Origin: Opitutia bacterium
GTDB lineage: Bacteria > Verrucomicrobiota > Verrucomicrobiia > Opitutales > Seribacteraceae
Direction: 5' to 3'
Length of the DNA stretch: 64,000 bases
Assembly: GCA_002722545.1 (NCBI GenBank)
Contig: PBMI01000045.1
Location: 1 to 64,000 of the forward strand
Under the pieces are notes generated by a model. The model saw nothing but the letters and a program-made list of their open reading frames with translations. It was not told where the DNA came from and did not search any database. Positions 49,738 through 60,003 of the stretch are shown in pieces. Each line of letters opens with the position of its first letter. Within the stretch, counting starts at the first letter, position 1. Made by a program: the position numbers and the translations under genes.

Positions 49738-51527
49738 TGAAAATTCTGTTTAATGCTTTCCTAGGCACTGCGCCTAAGTTCGACGATGAGCAATTGCCAG
49801 ATGGCTACGCTACGTTGTCGAACAACACTAAGTCAGAGCGGGGAATCTTAGAACCGTGGGCACTCCCTACGTCATTGGGCAGCTTTGGTCGTAGTGATAC
49901 TAAGTCTATGCACAAGTACCGTGACCAATGGTTTACATGGCCTGAGATTACGTACGCTGTTAATGCGCCACTCAAGAATGACGCTTACGACTACGCACTG
50001 TTTGCTTCGGCCAATAGTGAACCACGGGTCGTGTATAACCTAAATGCAGAGGAGGGCAGTGGTCCTTATCCTGCGGTTACGTACCCTTTGAATGTACCAG
50101 TTCCTGACAAAATCGACTCTGTTATCACTGGTGATGCTGAGCATTGGTACTACGAACCCCAAGAGGAGGGCGTAGACTCAACGGGTGACACTGATGGCGA
50201 CGGCATCGTCGGCTTGAAGCCTTACCAAGACCCAGAGGACAGTGAGTATGACTACTCAGAAGTTGCATACTCTTACTGCTATGTTGACGCTTGGGGGCGT
50301 TTGAGCGCGTTGGCAGACCCTACGGATATAGTAAAAATCCGAGAATGGGAGTACGTAAATACAACGGCGGTTACGCTCACTTTCCCTACGCCGCCAGATA
50401 GTCTTTTGCTTACTGACCCATTGCGCGGAACAAACGCAAAAATTCGCATATTCAGAACGAACCTAGCGAGTTCAGGTACGGCTGTCTACCAGTTCGTTGC
50501 TGAAATTCCAGCGACACAGAACACTTATACAGACACAACGTACAGCGGTGACTTATTGGACTCGCCTATCAACGAAGATTGGGTGGGCGCGCCAGACTTG
50601 AACACGGAGCTTTACCCGAATGGACCAATGCAAAAGGTCGTTGTTATGGGTTCAGATATTCTTGTGGGGCACAATAAACGTATCTTGTGCTTCGCTGAGC
50701 CAGACGCTTTCTACGCGTGGCCTGTCAGGTATTACAAGGTATTCCAAGAGGACATTGTGACAATCGAGACTTCGGGTTCAAACCTTGTTGTGCTAACGAC
50801 GGGTGTGCCTTATGTGGTGCAGGGTGTACACCCTGAGTCGATGGACGCGGCACGTCTTGCAGACCCCGTTCCTTGCTCAAGCCCACAAGGTTCGACTGAG
50901 GTCGCGGGCGCTGTCTACTTTACTAGTGAAACGGGGCTGCACCGTATTGAGGGCTACGCGATTGCTAACGTGAGTACAGGTTTTATAGACAATGACTCGT
51001 GGCGCAAGCTTGACCCAAGCACAATGATACTTGGTAACTACGACAACAAGGTTTTTGTTCGCTGCCCGACGGTTGATAAAGCGCTCGTGTTTGACGCGTT
51101 AGACCCAAATGCGGGTATTAGAACGGTAGACCTAAGAGCTGAGTCCTTCGTTGAGCTAGAGGAGACAAATGACCTAGCCTACGTTGATAGTGATACCCGT
51201 GAGTTGATGCTTTTTGATTCGTCAGAAGATGGGTTCATGGAATTAGGCTGGGAGTCAAAAACATACCTGTTCAATGACCCTGTTTGCTTCAATATCGCGA
51301 AGGTACGAGCCAACACGTATCCCGTGAAAGTGCGTGTAGAGTATGACCATGCCACAACGGGTGATACCGTGGTCTATACGAAGCTTGTTGAAAGCCCATC
51401 GTTTTTCTATCTGCCGTTTAACAGTCGTGCCTTTAGATGGCGAACGGCTGTCGAACCAATAAGCCAAGCGGCTAAGTTAGAGGTTCGTGACATTCAGCTT
51501 GCGCAATCACCGGAGGAGCTTGTATGA
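49737..51527 (+). CDS. Tail tubular / nozzle-like protein
   Basis: A 596-aa beta-rich protein from ATG 49737 (MKILFNAFLGTAPKF), overlapping the endolysin stop. It has repeated beta segments such as DLLVLTTGVPYVVQG-like and TEVAGAVYFTSETGLHRIEG, with N-terminal PKFDDEQLPDGYATLSNNTKSERG that is common in podovirus tail tubular B/nozzle proteins. It would form the tail tip below the adaptors. Confidence is moderate because no single motif is diagnostic. Confidence 0.65.
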   Translation: MKILFNAFLGTAPKFDDEQLPDGYATLSNNTKSERGILEPWALPTSLGSFGRSDTKSMHKYRDQWFTWPEITYAVNAPLKNDAYDYALFASANSEPRVVYNLNAEEGSGPYPAVTYPLNVPVPDKIDSVITGDAEHWYYEPQEEGVDSTGDTDGDGIVGLKPYQDPEDSEYDYSEVAYSYCYVDAWGRLSALADPTDIVKIREWEYVNTTAVTLTFPTPPDSLLLTDPLRGTNAKIRIFRTNLASSGTAVYQFVAEIPATQNTYTDTTYSGDLLDSPINEDWVGAPDLNTELYPNGPMQKVVVMGSDILVGHNKRILCFAEPDAFYAWPVRYYKVFQEDIVTIETSGSNLVVLTTGVPYVVQGVHPESMDAARLADPVPCSSPQGSTEVAGAVYFTSETGLHRIEGYAIANVSTGFIDNDSWRKLDPSTMILGNYDNKVFVRCPTVDKALVFDALDPNAGIRTVDLRAESFVELEETNDLAYVDSDTRELMLFDSSEDGFMELGWESKTYLFNDPVCFNIAKVRANTYPVKVRVEYDHATTGDTVVYTKLVESPSFFYLPFNSRAFRWRTAVEPISQAAKLEVRDIQLAQSPEELV

Positions 51528-53455
51528 GTCGAGCTTTACCGCCTGTTCCTAAAGACGTATCTCGCTCTGTTTCGCAGTTCCTTAACTCGTTACGTGAAAC
51601 TGTCCAAATACAGGCGGGTATGGGGCGTGGTAACACGCTAGATCGAGCTGTAACGTTCAGAGATTTAAAGAAAGCGATAGGTACTGATGATTTATCGTCT
51701 GTCGCTACAAAATCCGCTACAGGTGTTGTTACGGCGTTTAATGACCCTATGCCGACGAAGCCAACTAACTTTGCGGCATTCGGTATGTTCAACATGGTAG
51801 GTCTTGAGTGGGATAGGCCAAAGGCCGATTGGTACGCGGCCACAGAGATTTATCGCGTTGATGTGACTGATGACCTAACGGCTACGCCAGTGTTCAGCGA
51901 GGCTGAATACGTTGGTACGTCGGCAACGGGTTTCTTCTCTGACTTGGTTGAGCCAGCTAGAACTTTTGTTTATTGGGCTAGGCACTTAAACCGTGATTAC
52001 CAAGCGGGTGATATAAGCTCGCCAGAGGGTACACGCGCTAGTACGTCTGAAAGCCCAGAGCAAGTGCTGGTTAAGTTCAGCGAGGAAGTCGCGGGCAGCA
52101 ACAACTTTAAGTGGCTGCGCAGTGACCTAAGCATAATGGACACCATAAACCGAACGCTCCAAGGCAGCGGTTTAGGTGACTCAGGGCTTGCTGATTTGAT
52201 CAACGGAAGCGCTACGCTCAGCGATATGCTGGCCGAGCAAGCTATGAGCGAGGCATTGTCAAAGCACACGCAGACAGAGAGCATTCAGCAGCAATTCGCT
52301 AAAAACTATGCTCGCCTGTCGGGGGGCATACATGCGGCGGTCAACGCGGACGAAGCTTATGTGCTGCGTATCCAAGAGCTTGAATCCAAGTGGGAGAATG
52401 ACCTTGGTAACATAGTTGACGCTAAAATAACCGAGTTCGATACGGTGCTTAGTAGTGCGGAAGGGGCTATCGCACAGGCTATTAGAAACTTCACTGTTGA
52501 TTACGACGGCACAAACGTAAGCCTTCAGCAATTGGCTAGCACTACCGCATCACAAGGCGGAGTCTATGAAGCGCAATGGGGTGTAAAAACAAGTGTCGCT
52601 GGCCTCCAAGGTGGCGTGGGTTTCCTAAACGACGGCACTCAAACGAGCTTTGTTGTCGACGCGCAGACCTTCGCGGTAACGGGGGGCAATGAAAATGTGT
52701 TCCCGTTCATCATCAAAGACGGCAAAACGGTTATAGACAAAGCGTTTATCCAAGATGCAGAGATATACAACTTGCTGGCCGCTAACATCGTAGCGGAGCG
52801 CGTTAAAGTGGGTCTTTCATTCTCATCACCTAGCATTACTGGTGGTTCGATTGACGGTGCTACGTTGACAATTGGCGACAGGTTCTCAGTTAGCCAAGAT
52901 GGGATCATGCGAACCCGTGACGGCTTCTTCGAGGGTAACGTAGCGGCAAAGAGTGGATACCTTGAAAATGTGCGGATTGATGAGTCCTGCACGATAGAGG
53001 GTACGTTATACGCGCAGAATATTGAGGGTGACATTGTTGACCGTACGGTGATCGTTGTTGACCGTGAGATTGAGGTTGGTCCTAGAGAGGTTTACATCCT
53101 GATCCAAGGAACAATCAGCCCTGGTCTTTTGGGTGCGACCGAAGAACGCGTACTAGTTGTTAGCGGCATAGCGCTAGACCACCAAGGCGGTGGTGGCTCT
53201 ACGAGTAACTTTGACGTTTATCTACGGCTCGATGGGTCAGTTGTTCAGAAGTTCCATTCACACAATGTTGAGGAGGAGGGTTCTGTAACGGTTCAACTAG
53301 GTTGCCATATTCCTAAAGGCACTGCTGAACATACGTTTGCCGTGGAGCTTAGGCCAGATGTAAACGATAACATTCTAGTGCAGCAATCAGCGATTGTTGC
53401 AGACGTATTTAAGACGGGCAGCACGTTTAAGAACGTGTCCGGCCTTCACTACTAG
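51524..53455 (+). CDS. J-like tail hub/fibre protein with DUF1983
   Basis: A 643-aa protein. Residues 75-180 look like a fibronectin-type domain (VGLEWDRPKADWYAATEIYRVD). A helical linker follows, then the DUF1983-like segment seen at the C-terminus of lambda J (GVYEAQWGVKTSVAGLQGGVGF to FSVSQDGIMRTRDGFFEGNVAAKSGYL), and a final beta domain. It starts inside the previous stop (ATGA). DUF1983 is typical of siphovirus hubs, so its pairing with podovirus-like head and ejection genes is mosaic. Confidence 0.78.
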   Translation: MSRALPPVPKDVSRSVSQFLNSLRETVQIQAGMGRGNTLDRAVTFRDLKKAIGTDDLSSVATKSATGVVTAFNDPMPTKPTNFAAFGMFNMVGLEWDRPKADWYAATEIYRVDVTDDLTATPVFSEAEYVGTSATGFFSDLVEPARTFVYWARHLNRDYQAGDISSPEGTRASTSESPEQVLVKFSEEVAGSNNFKWLRSDLSIMDTINRTLQGSGLGDSGLADLINGSATLSDMLAEQAMSEALSKHTQTESIQQQFAKNYARLSGGIHAAVNADEAYVLRIQELESKWENDLGNIVDAKITEFDTVLSSAEGAIAQAIRNFTVDYDGTNVSLQQLASTTASQGGVYEAQWGVKTSVAGLQGGVGFLNDGTQTSFVVDAQTFAVTGGNENVFPFIIKDGKTVIDKAFIQDAEIYNLLAANIVAERVKVGLSFSSPSITGGSIDGATLTIGDRFSVSQDGIMRTRDGFFEGNVAAKSGYLENVRIDESCTIEGTLYAQNIEGDIVDRTVIVVDREIEVGPREVYILIQGTISPGLLGATEERVLVVSGIALDHQGGGGSTSNFDVYLRLDGSVVQKFHSHNVEEEGSVTVQLGCHIPKGTAEHTFAVELRPDVNDNILVQQSAIVADVFKTGSTFKNVSGLHY

Positions 53456-53467
53456 AGGTAAAATTTT

Positions 53468-53845
53468 ATGAGTAAATGGTACAGAACGGGTGTTGTTAAC
53501 CTAACTAAAGATAGCGATATTATTGAGGGCATCGGCACGTATTGGGCATCGGCAGCGAACAAGCCTGCGGAGGGCGATATGTTCGTCCTAGATACACGCG
53601 TTTACGAGGTACTTGAGGTCATTGATGATTCGACAATTCGCATCGATAAACCATACAACTTAACTACAAAAAACAATGTGTTATATGGTATTATGCGCAG
53701 CGTGTCAGCAACCACAAACACACGACTTGCAGCGCAGGTCAGTGATACATTAGAGAAGCTAGGTAATCGCGTTACTGTCTCAACCACAGCCCCAAGCGCG
53801 GGGCAGGGTAAAGACGGTGACATTTGGATTGTCGCAGCCCCCTAA
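53468..53845 (+). CDS. Small tail protein
   Basis: A 125-aa beta-rich protein (SDIIEGIGTYWASAANKPAEGDMFVLD; YEVLEVIDDSTIRIDKPY), followed by a Thr/Ser linker and GKDGDIWIV, a sequence commonly found near phage tail fibre attachment regions. It lies between the hub and the long fibre and may join them. The role is inferred. Confidence 0.62.
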   Translation: MSKWYRTGVVNLTKDSDIIEGIGTYWASAANKPAEGDMFVLDTRVYEVLEVIDDSTIRIDKPYNLTTKNNVLYGIMRSVSATTNTRLAAQVSDTLEKLGNRVTVSTTAPSAGQGKDGDIWIVAAP

Positions 53846-53857
53846 TGGAAAACCGCA

Positions 53858-56800
53858 ATGTCGGCTATAAAAATAAACGGGACTTGGCAACGAGTCTCGT
53901 CAATAAAGATAAAACAAAACGGGGTGTGGAACGACCACACCGCGTTGTATGCGAGGTTAGACGGTGCTTGGCACCTGATAGACCTAGCTGCCGAGGCTCA
54001 AGGCCCAGCTTACCATATTTGGAAGGCATACGCTGATGATGCGTTCGGCAATGGTATTAGTCTTTCCCCAGAAGGCAAAGAATACATAGGCTTCGCTGTA
54101 GGCCAACGAGTTGAAGAACCCGACCTATCAGACCCGTCGCTTTACGATTGGTCTCTAATCAAAGGTGCAGACGGTAAAGACGTAGACCCCGAAGTCTTAG
54201 CAGAAATACTAGAGAAACAGGACGGGTACAATAGTTCGTTATATGATGTTAATGATGGCCTGTATTCAGTCGAGCAAGCTTTGGCGGACGCTGATTCTCG
54301 CTTAAAAGCTGCTGATGTGGCGCTCAGCCAAGCCCTCCAAAGCGCACAAGTAGACTTCTCAAGCTCAGTGGATTCGTTAAATGAGTCTATTAGCGAGGTC
54401 GAGAATGACCTGCTAAATCTAGTTAGCCTAAGTGGTGAGCAAGGTTCGTCTATCACGCAGCTTAAAAATACTACTGATGAACAAGCGCAAAAAATCGCTG
54501 TGCTTGAAACTAACGATGGCAGCACTCGCTCACGTGTAGCTTCGTTAGAGTCAACGTCGGAAGAACAGGCTACACGCTTGTCTAGTCTTGGCGTTTGGGA
54601 TGGTGAGGCGTTCGCCACTATCAAAACGCTGGAAGAAACTGATTCAGAGAATGCTAGCTTGATCCGAACGCTTGAAGCACGAGGCGAAGAAGCGGATTCA
54701 AAGATAGCAACGCTTGAGTATACGTCGTCAAGCCATGCTTCAAGGTTATCTATAGTAGAAACGAGGTCTACCAGCACCCAGAACCGTACTTCGGCGCTTG
54801 AGGAGACAACGGAAACGCACGCTACTCGACTTACGAACGTTGAAACGAAAGCAGACGATACTGAGTCTAAGGTCTCTACGTTAGAGCAAACAAGCGAAGG
54901 TCATGCAACGCGCTTAACGAACGTCGAAACCAAAGCCGCGTCAGCGGTAACTAAGGCCAATAACTCGCAAGACTCAGCCGATACGGCTAACTCTAAGGTG
55001 ATAGCGGTAACAAACCGTGTTTCATCGCTGGAAAGCACAAGTTCAAGCCATGCTTATAGGTTATCAACGGTTGAAACTAAGGCGGATAGCAATGCCAGTA
55101 AGGTAAGCACGTTAGAGAGCGCTACATCTACAAATGCGAGTCGTATTGAAACTGTTAATACTACACAGAGTAATGCTATTGCTTCAGCACTCGATACGGC
55201 CAAAGCATACACTGATAATGAAACAGGTCAGCTAAAAGCTGAACGTGTAATCAAAGCAGACGCCAACGGTAAAGTATCAGGTGTGCACCTGCTAGCTAAT
55301 GGCAGTGGCGCAGAGGCGGGAGGCAAGCTGTACTTCCAAGCCGATGAAATTGCGATTGTACCGCCAAACTGGAATGGTAGCTCAGAGCTGGACAAGTCTA
55401 AGTTCCCTTTCTACTTCTCGGAAGATAGAAACTATATGTACTTGGACGAAGCGACTATCCAACGCTTGTCGGCTGAAACGATTGACAGTGGTAGCTTAGC
55501 AGTTGATGGCTTAACGCTTCTATCGGATAACCTGTCATTACCAGCGGGTTCGGTTCGCGAACACATGCTCGACCCAGCGTTCAAAGACGGTATTGTTCGT
55601 ATCAACCCCGATGCTGAAATCTTGGGTGGTACTAAGTCGGTGTCGTCAACTGGCATAGGCCAAGGCAAGAAAATTACCGTTCCTGCGTTGAAGTCCGGTG
55701 GTAGCGCGCAGAAGATGACTATTAGCGTAGTGGGGCCGAATGAAGTAAACCGCAAAGACGTGCAGTTCGACCTAGAAATGAAGATAAATGGCGCGCCGCA
55801 TAATTTCAGCAGCGGGCAATCAAAAATCCGTTTAAGTTCGACGATTAAATACTCAACAGAGGACGGCGGTGTACGCCTATACCGTTCGTCGTTCAACTTC
55901 GAAGATACAGTAACCCTCCCAGCACCAACAAAGGGTAACACGTACGAGTATGAGTTCGTTATCACCAACATGTCGTTCAGTCCTGCGAATACGAGTACGT
56001 ATAACTTTGCGGATAAACTAAAGTTCTCAATCTCTGTTTCAGAGCCTACGGTGTCTAGTGGTGGTTTCATTACGGACGTTCGCTGGTCAGAGGTTAAGGA
56101 GCAGCCTAGTTTTGTAGGGCTAGACATGCAGGGACACCCGACAGTCCCGCGGTTTACCTTAACAAACAACCCTGGTACTGACCCAAAATGGCTCCGTGCG
56201 ATTGCTGAGGTTGGGGGTTTCCTTCCTTACAAAAATGGCACTAGTAGCTTAGGGACAAGTTCATGGAGGTTCAAAGAGGTTCACGGTGTAACTCTTTACG
56301 AGAATGGCACTGCGCTATCGTCAAAGTATCTAGGTAAAACCGCTACAGCAACGAATGCAAGTAAACTAGGTGGCCGTGGTTACTCTGAAGGAACAGGCGC
56401 AAACTCTATCGCCAGCCGTAACTCAAATGGTGATATTTATGCACGATTGTTTAGGTCTACCTACAGTAACCAGTCAGATATTAGCGGTGCCATAGCGTTT
56501 AGAAGAAGCACAAGCGACAATTATATCCGTTTCTGTTCTGATATGGGCGCTGTGCGTAACTTCGTTGGTGTTTACTCCAAGAATGAAGTCTACACAAGGA
56601 CTGAGAGTAATAGCCGTTTTATGCCGAGCTCAGGCGATGCTTTTACTTCAGGTAATGTGGTGGGGAGCCTGAACGGTAAGACCTCACTAGCCACTAATGA
56701 TGGTTACGGTAATTCGAACGTAACTTTCAATCATACTAGAGGTGTTCCTGTACAGAATGGTAACTCTGCTCGTATTGAGGTGAACACGGACAGCCCGAGT

Positions 56801-58684
56801 AATCCTAGTTTTAACTTTGAGCTAGGCGCGGGGGTGACAGCAGGTCAGGCGGTGCAGTTGACGACGACCCTAAACATAAACCTTACTGATGTTCGATACA
56901 AAGGTAACGTCCTGTGGCATGCGGGCAATATAGGTCTAGCATCAAACTCTTGGGGCGGTGTTACTTCAAAGAACGTTCATGGATACATAGATATTGGCCC
57001 CGCAAATACCAGCTACGCGCACATCTTCACTGACCGCCCAGCCTTCTACTTCAATAAAGATTTGGAGGTGAACGGCAAACGTGTGTGGCACAACGGTAAC
57101 ACTGGAGATATCCCTAAGAAATCTGTTAAGAACACCTTCACGACAGATCAAGTTATAACAGGTACAGGCACAATAGGTGCTAACTACAGTAACGCTAGTA
57201 ACGGTTGGCTGTTCATAGGTACTGGCTCTAGCGGATTAGGTTTAGACAATAACGAGATAGCTTGTACGCAGGAGCTGGTTATGTCTGCTCCTTCTATTAG
57301 GACTGGGGCAGCCATTGATGCAGAGTCAACGTTGAAGGTTCATGATGTTGCCACGTTCCAAGCCGCAACCGTTCATCACGGCACGATATACGCTAGGGGA
57401 ATCACTAGGTTTGCTGCCCCTAACGATGCGAAGCAACGTGTGGACGTTCGTGATGAAGATGATCAGGGGCGCGCTCATTGGTATGGCGAGAGTTCAAGTG
57501 GTGGGACAAGGGCTTTCAAACATGCTTGGTATGATGGTTCTGCTTATGTGAACGTAGACGTTAGCGGACAGACTGTTAAGTTTTCAGGCTCTGTAAAAGC
57601 GGAGGGGGCATTATATGCTGATGGTACTGCGTTAGGGACTAATCAAGTGGTTGCAGTGTTTAGCCACCCAACACAGAACACGAACGTAGCCATCGTAGGT
57701 AAGAACTCAGCCAACGGCGGGTTCCGACTTGAATCTCACGCTGACTCAGCCGAGATGCGTGTGCAGACAAGTACAACGAGTGGCGGGTACTCAATATCCA
57801 ATGGCGACAGAGGTACTATCGCTGCGTTTAGACGTAACGGCGACGTAGTTATCAACGGGGCCACCCATGTGCAAGGAGGTCTAAAACAGGACGGTCATAT
57901 CATTCTTAATGGCTCTGATACTTGGCTACGGACTAAGGGCGACCAAGGTATCTACTTCAGTTCATATGGCGGTGGCTGGCGTATGACGGACACCACTTGG
58001 ATCCGCGCGTATGGTAATAAAATGCTCTACATCACCAATGGTAGTACGTCTTCTATTCGTACCACAGGTGGGGTCCATGCTAACCAAGGTTTCCGTAGGG
58101 ATAATACGGGGAGCAGCTGGATAAGCCAGCGTGATAGCACCTCGGTTGCTGTCTACAACGGGAGTAATGTTGGTAATAACTCATACGCTGCGATGATAAG
58201 GCAACGCCACTCTAGTTACACATGGACAGTTGGCGGTCTAGGTAATCAGTATTTTGGCATGTTTGCGTATACTAATAGTAGGACAGTCAACGGCACTGAC
58301 GGCTATTTCCGCATGGACTATAGGGGTAACTGCACTGCAAGCGGCCAAATGTATGCCCCTGACTTCATAGCGACTTCTGATAGACGTGTTAAGGATAATA
58401 TTAAGGTTATCCCCGATGCCTTGGATAAAGTCTGTAAGCTAACGGGCAACACTTACACGCGTAATGATTTGGACAACAAGGAATCGGCGGGTGTTATCGC
58501 GCAAGAAGTACAGGAAGTGCTACCAGAGGCAGTAACAGAGGCAGAGGGCAGATTACAGGTCGCGCACAATGGTGTTATCGGCCTGCTAGTCGAAGCTGTC
58601 AAAGAGCTAAAAGAGATCGTCAACACGCAAGCGGAAAGTATCCGTAAACTACAGGAGGTGCAATGTCAGACACCATCGAGATAG
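53858..58684 (+). CDS. Long tail fibre with C-terminal S74 self-cleaving chaperone
   Basis: A 1608-aa fibre. Residues 1-110 form an attachment domain. About 135-450 is a repetitive coiled coil built of units like LExTSexHATRLTNVETKAD. A beta-rich shaft and receptor region follow to about 1500. The last 110 residues are a Peptidase_S74 chaperone (ATSDRRVKDNI, AGVIAQEVQEVLPEAV, HNGVIGLLVEAVKELK), which assists trimer folding and then cuts itself off after the Ser/Lys dyad. It is the likely receptor-binding protein and host-range determinant. Confidence 0.9.
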   Translation: MSAIKINGTWQRVSSIKIKQNGVWNDHTALYARLDGAWHLIDLAAEAQGPAYHIWKAYADDAFGNGISLSPEGKEYIGFAVGQRVEEPDLSDPSLYDWSLIKGADGKDVDPEVLAEILEKQDGYNSSLYDVNDGLYSVEQALADADSRLKAADVALSQALQSAQVDFSSSVDSLNESISEVENDLLNLVSLSGEQGSSITQLKNTTDEQAQKIAVLETNDGSTRSRVASLESTSEEQATRLSSLGVWDGEAFATIKTLEETDSENASLIRTLEARGEEADSKIATLEYTSSSHASRLSIVETRSTSTQNRTSALEETTETHATRLTNVETKADDTESKVSTLEQTSEGHATRLTNVETKAASAVTKANNSQDSADTANSKVIAVTNRVSSLESTSSSHAYRLSTVETKADSNASKVSTLESATSTNASRIETVNTTQSNAIASALDTAKAYTDNETGQLKAERVIKADANGKVSGVHLLANGSGAEAGGKLYFQADEIAIVPPNWNGSSELDKSKFPFYFSEDRNYMYLDEATIQRLSAETIDSGSLAVDGLTLLSDNLSLPAGSVREHMLDPAFKDGIVRINPDAEILGGTKSVSSTGIGQGKKITVPALKSGGSAQKMTISVVGPNEVNRKDVQFDLEMKINGAPHNFSSGQSKIRLSSTIKYSTEDGGVRLYRSSFNFEDTVTLPAPTKGNTYEYEFVITNMSFSPANTSTYNFADKLKFSISVSEPTVSSGGFITDVRWSEVKEQPSFVGLDMQGHPTVPRFTLTNNPGTDPKWLRAIAEVGGFLPYKNGTSSLGTSSWRFKEVHGVTLYENGTALSSKYLGKTATATNASKLGGRGYSEGTGANSIASRNSNGDIYARLFRSTYSNQSDISGAIAFRRSTSDNYIRFCSDMGAVRNFVGVYSKNEVYTRTESNSRFMPSSGDAFTSGNVVGSLNGKTSLATNDGYGNSNVTFNHTRGVPVQNGNSARIEVNTDSPSNPSFNFELGAGVTAGQAVQLTTTLNINLTDVRYKGNVLWHAGNIGLASNSWGGVTSKNVHGYIDIGPANTSYAHIFTDRPAFYFNKDLEVNGKRVWHNGNTGDIPKKSVKNTFTTDQVITGTGTIGANYSNASNGWLFIGTGSSGLGLDNNEIACTQELVMSAPSIRTGAAIDAESTLKVHDVATFQAATVHHGTIYARGITRFAAPNDAKQRVDVRDEDDQGRAHWYGESSSGGTRAFKHAWYDGSAYVNVDVSGQTVKFSGSVKAEGALYADGTALGTNQVVAVFSHPTQNTNVAIVGKNSANGGFRLESHADSAEMRVQTSTTSGGYSISNGDRGTIAAFRRNGDVVINGATHVQGGLKQDGHIILNGSDTWLRTKGDQGIYFSSYGGGWRMTDTTWIRAYGNKMLYITNGSTSSIRTTGGVHANQGFRRDNTGSSWISQRDSTSVAVYNGSNVGNNSYAAMIRQRHSSYTWTVGGLGNQYFGMFAYTNSRTVNGTDGYFRMDYRGNCTASGQMYAPDFIATSDRRVKDNIKVIPDALDKVCKLTGNTYTRNDLDNKESAGVIAQEVQEVLPEAVTEAEGRLQVAHNGVIGLLVEAVKELKEIVNTQAESIRKLQEVQCQTPSR

Positions 58685-59916
58685 AGATTGATAGGGGGCG
58701 TCTCAACGATGTTCCTTATGAAATTAACGTTCAGCGTGACACCCTTGTCAGGTTCGCCAACATTAGCGCCTTAACGGCGTTACATGTGCGGGGATTCTCT
58801 AGCAGCTACTGGACTAGCACGTCTACTGCGGTAGTTGAGAACGGTGCACCAAAAGCATACCGTATCAAGAGTTCAGCGCCTTACAGCACGGACCAATTAG
58901 AGGTGTACGACCCCAGCAACGGCTCCACTCGAAGTTTTGTTATTAGGGTTGTTTCCTCTATAACCAACCCGAATCCGTTTTACTTGTCACCGAGTAGTAT
59001 TGATACATCTTACTCAGGCCTCAATGCTAATGAATTTGTGATTAGCCAAACGTACAGACTATCGACACGTGAGAGAACAGTTGTCCACCTTCGCAGCGAT
59101 AACCCCGAAGTTCGTTTCAGGCTTATAGATGGTGATTTTGAGGGGAATTGGGTTACTGACTTATTCATGAATTCAGTCTATCGCCGAGATTTCCAAATAG
59201 CATACAGAGCTCCTACGGAAGCTCTGGCGAGCAAGACAGTAACGGTTCGCATAGGCAGTCGTGTGTACAGTGTTAGCCTTAGCACGAGTAGCGAGCTTGT
59301 TCCATCAAGCCATCACGTTATTAGTATGGGCCGCACGTCGGGCAACATATCGCTGCTTAATATTAAAAACTTCTTCGGGGGCGGCAGCAATCTTAGGGAC
59401 TATTTCAGGAAGGGGCGTAATGTCCCTGATATGGCGGCTAATTCTGGCATACCTACATCGGGAACCTTGAGAATCACAGACTTTAGGGGCTCGGCTACAG
59501 CGTTTTTTATTGCTTTCCACCCATCCGATAAACCTTTCCGTCAGCTGAGCACTTCTTATGGCACAAGAAGTGTGGGCGTAGGCTGGAACATATGGAGCGG
59601 TGAAGTTGACGATTGGGACTTAGGGTATAGTAAGTTCATCAAAGACAACGCGGAGTTTCGGTACACACTGAGCTATCAGTTCGGCAGTGGCTATGGAACG
59701 ACTAACCCCGCTGTAAAACCCAAGTTATCGTCAAATACTGGCAGCCCAGGCACTTGGTCATCATCGAATAAGTCGGTGAGTGTCACGGTTACAGCGCAAA
59801 AACGTGAAGAATTTAGGGTGACTTGCACAGTGAGAATGTACGCTAGGCACAAGGACTACCCAGATAAGACACTAAGCACTACGGCCAGTGTTACGGTACG
59901 CGCAGTAGGCACGTAG
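58663..59916 (+). CDS. Unknown tail-associated protein
   Basis: A 417-aa beta-rich protein starting inside the fibre gene (22-base overlap). The N-terminal 300 residues resemble repeated Ig-like sandwiches (YRIKSSAPYSTDQLEVYDPSNGSTRSFVIRVV). The C-terminus has another beta domain with VTVTAQKREEFRVTCTVRM. No enzyme motif is seen. It may be a fibre partner or spike; the family is not recognised. Confidence 0.6.
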   Translation: MSDTIEIEIDRGRLNDVPYEINVQRDTLVRFANISALTALHVRGFSSSYWTSTSTAVVENGAPKAYRIKSSAPYSTDQLEVYDPSNGSTRSFVIRVVSSITNPNPFYLSPSSIDTSYSGLNANEFVISQTYRLSTRERTVVHLRSDNPEVRFRLIDGDFEGNWVTDLFMNSVYRRDFQIAYRAPTEALASKTVTVRIGSRVYSVSLSTSSELVPSSHHVISMGRTSGNISLLNIKNFFGGGSNLRDYFRKGRNVPDMAANSGIPTSGTLRITDFRGSATAFFIAFHPSDKPFRQLSTSYGTRSVGVGWNIWSGEVDDWDLGYSKFIKDNAEFRYTLSYQFGSGYGTTNPAVKPKLSSNTGSPGTWSSSNKSVSVTVTAQKREEFRVTCTVRMYARHKDYPDKTLSTTASVTVRAVGT

Positions 59917-59930
59917 CTATATTTTATTTT

Positions 59931-59973
59931 AACAGTAATACTACTTTTTTAATGAGTAGTAGCGCGTTATAAT
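59931..59973 (+). promoter_or_regulatory. Promoter with operator pair
   Basis: AACAGTAATACTACT (59931-59945, 13 of 15) and a degenerate AGTAGTAGCGCGTTA (59955-59969), 24 bp apart, run into TATAAT (59968-59973). The -35 is only TTTTTT. It would drive the three small genes at 60004-60708. Confidence 0.6.
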
Positions 59974-60003
59974 CGGGACTCACTAATAATAAGAGGCTTA
60001 AAA

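Noticed and set aside
54540-55170. Regular repeats considered as a CRISPR-like array
   Set aside because: They are in-frame degenerate protein repeats of the tail fibre, without uniform repeats or spacers; no cas gene is present.
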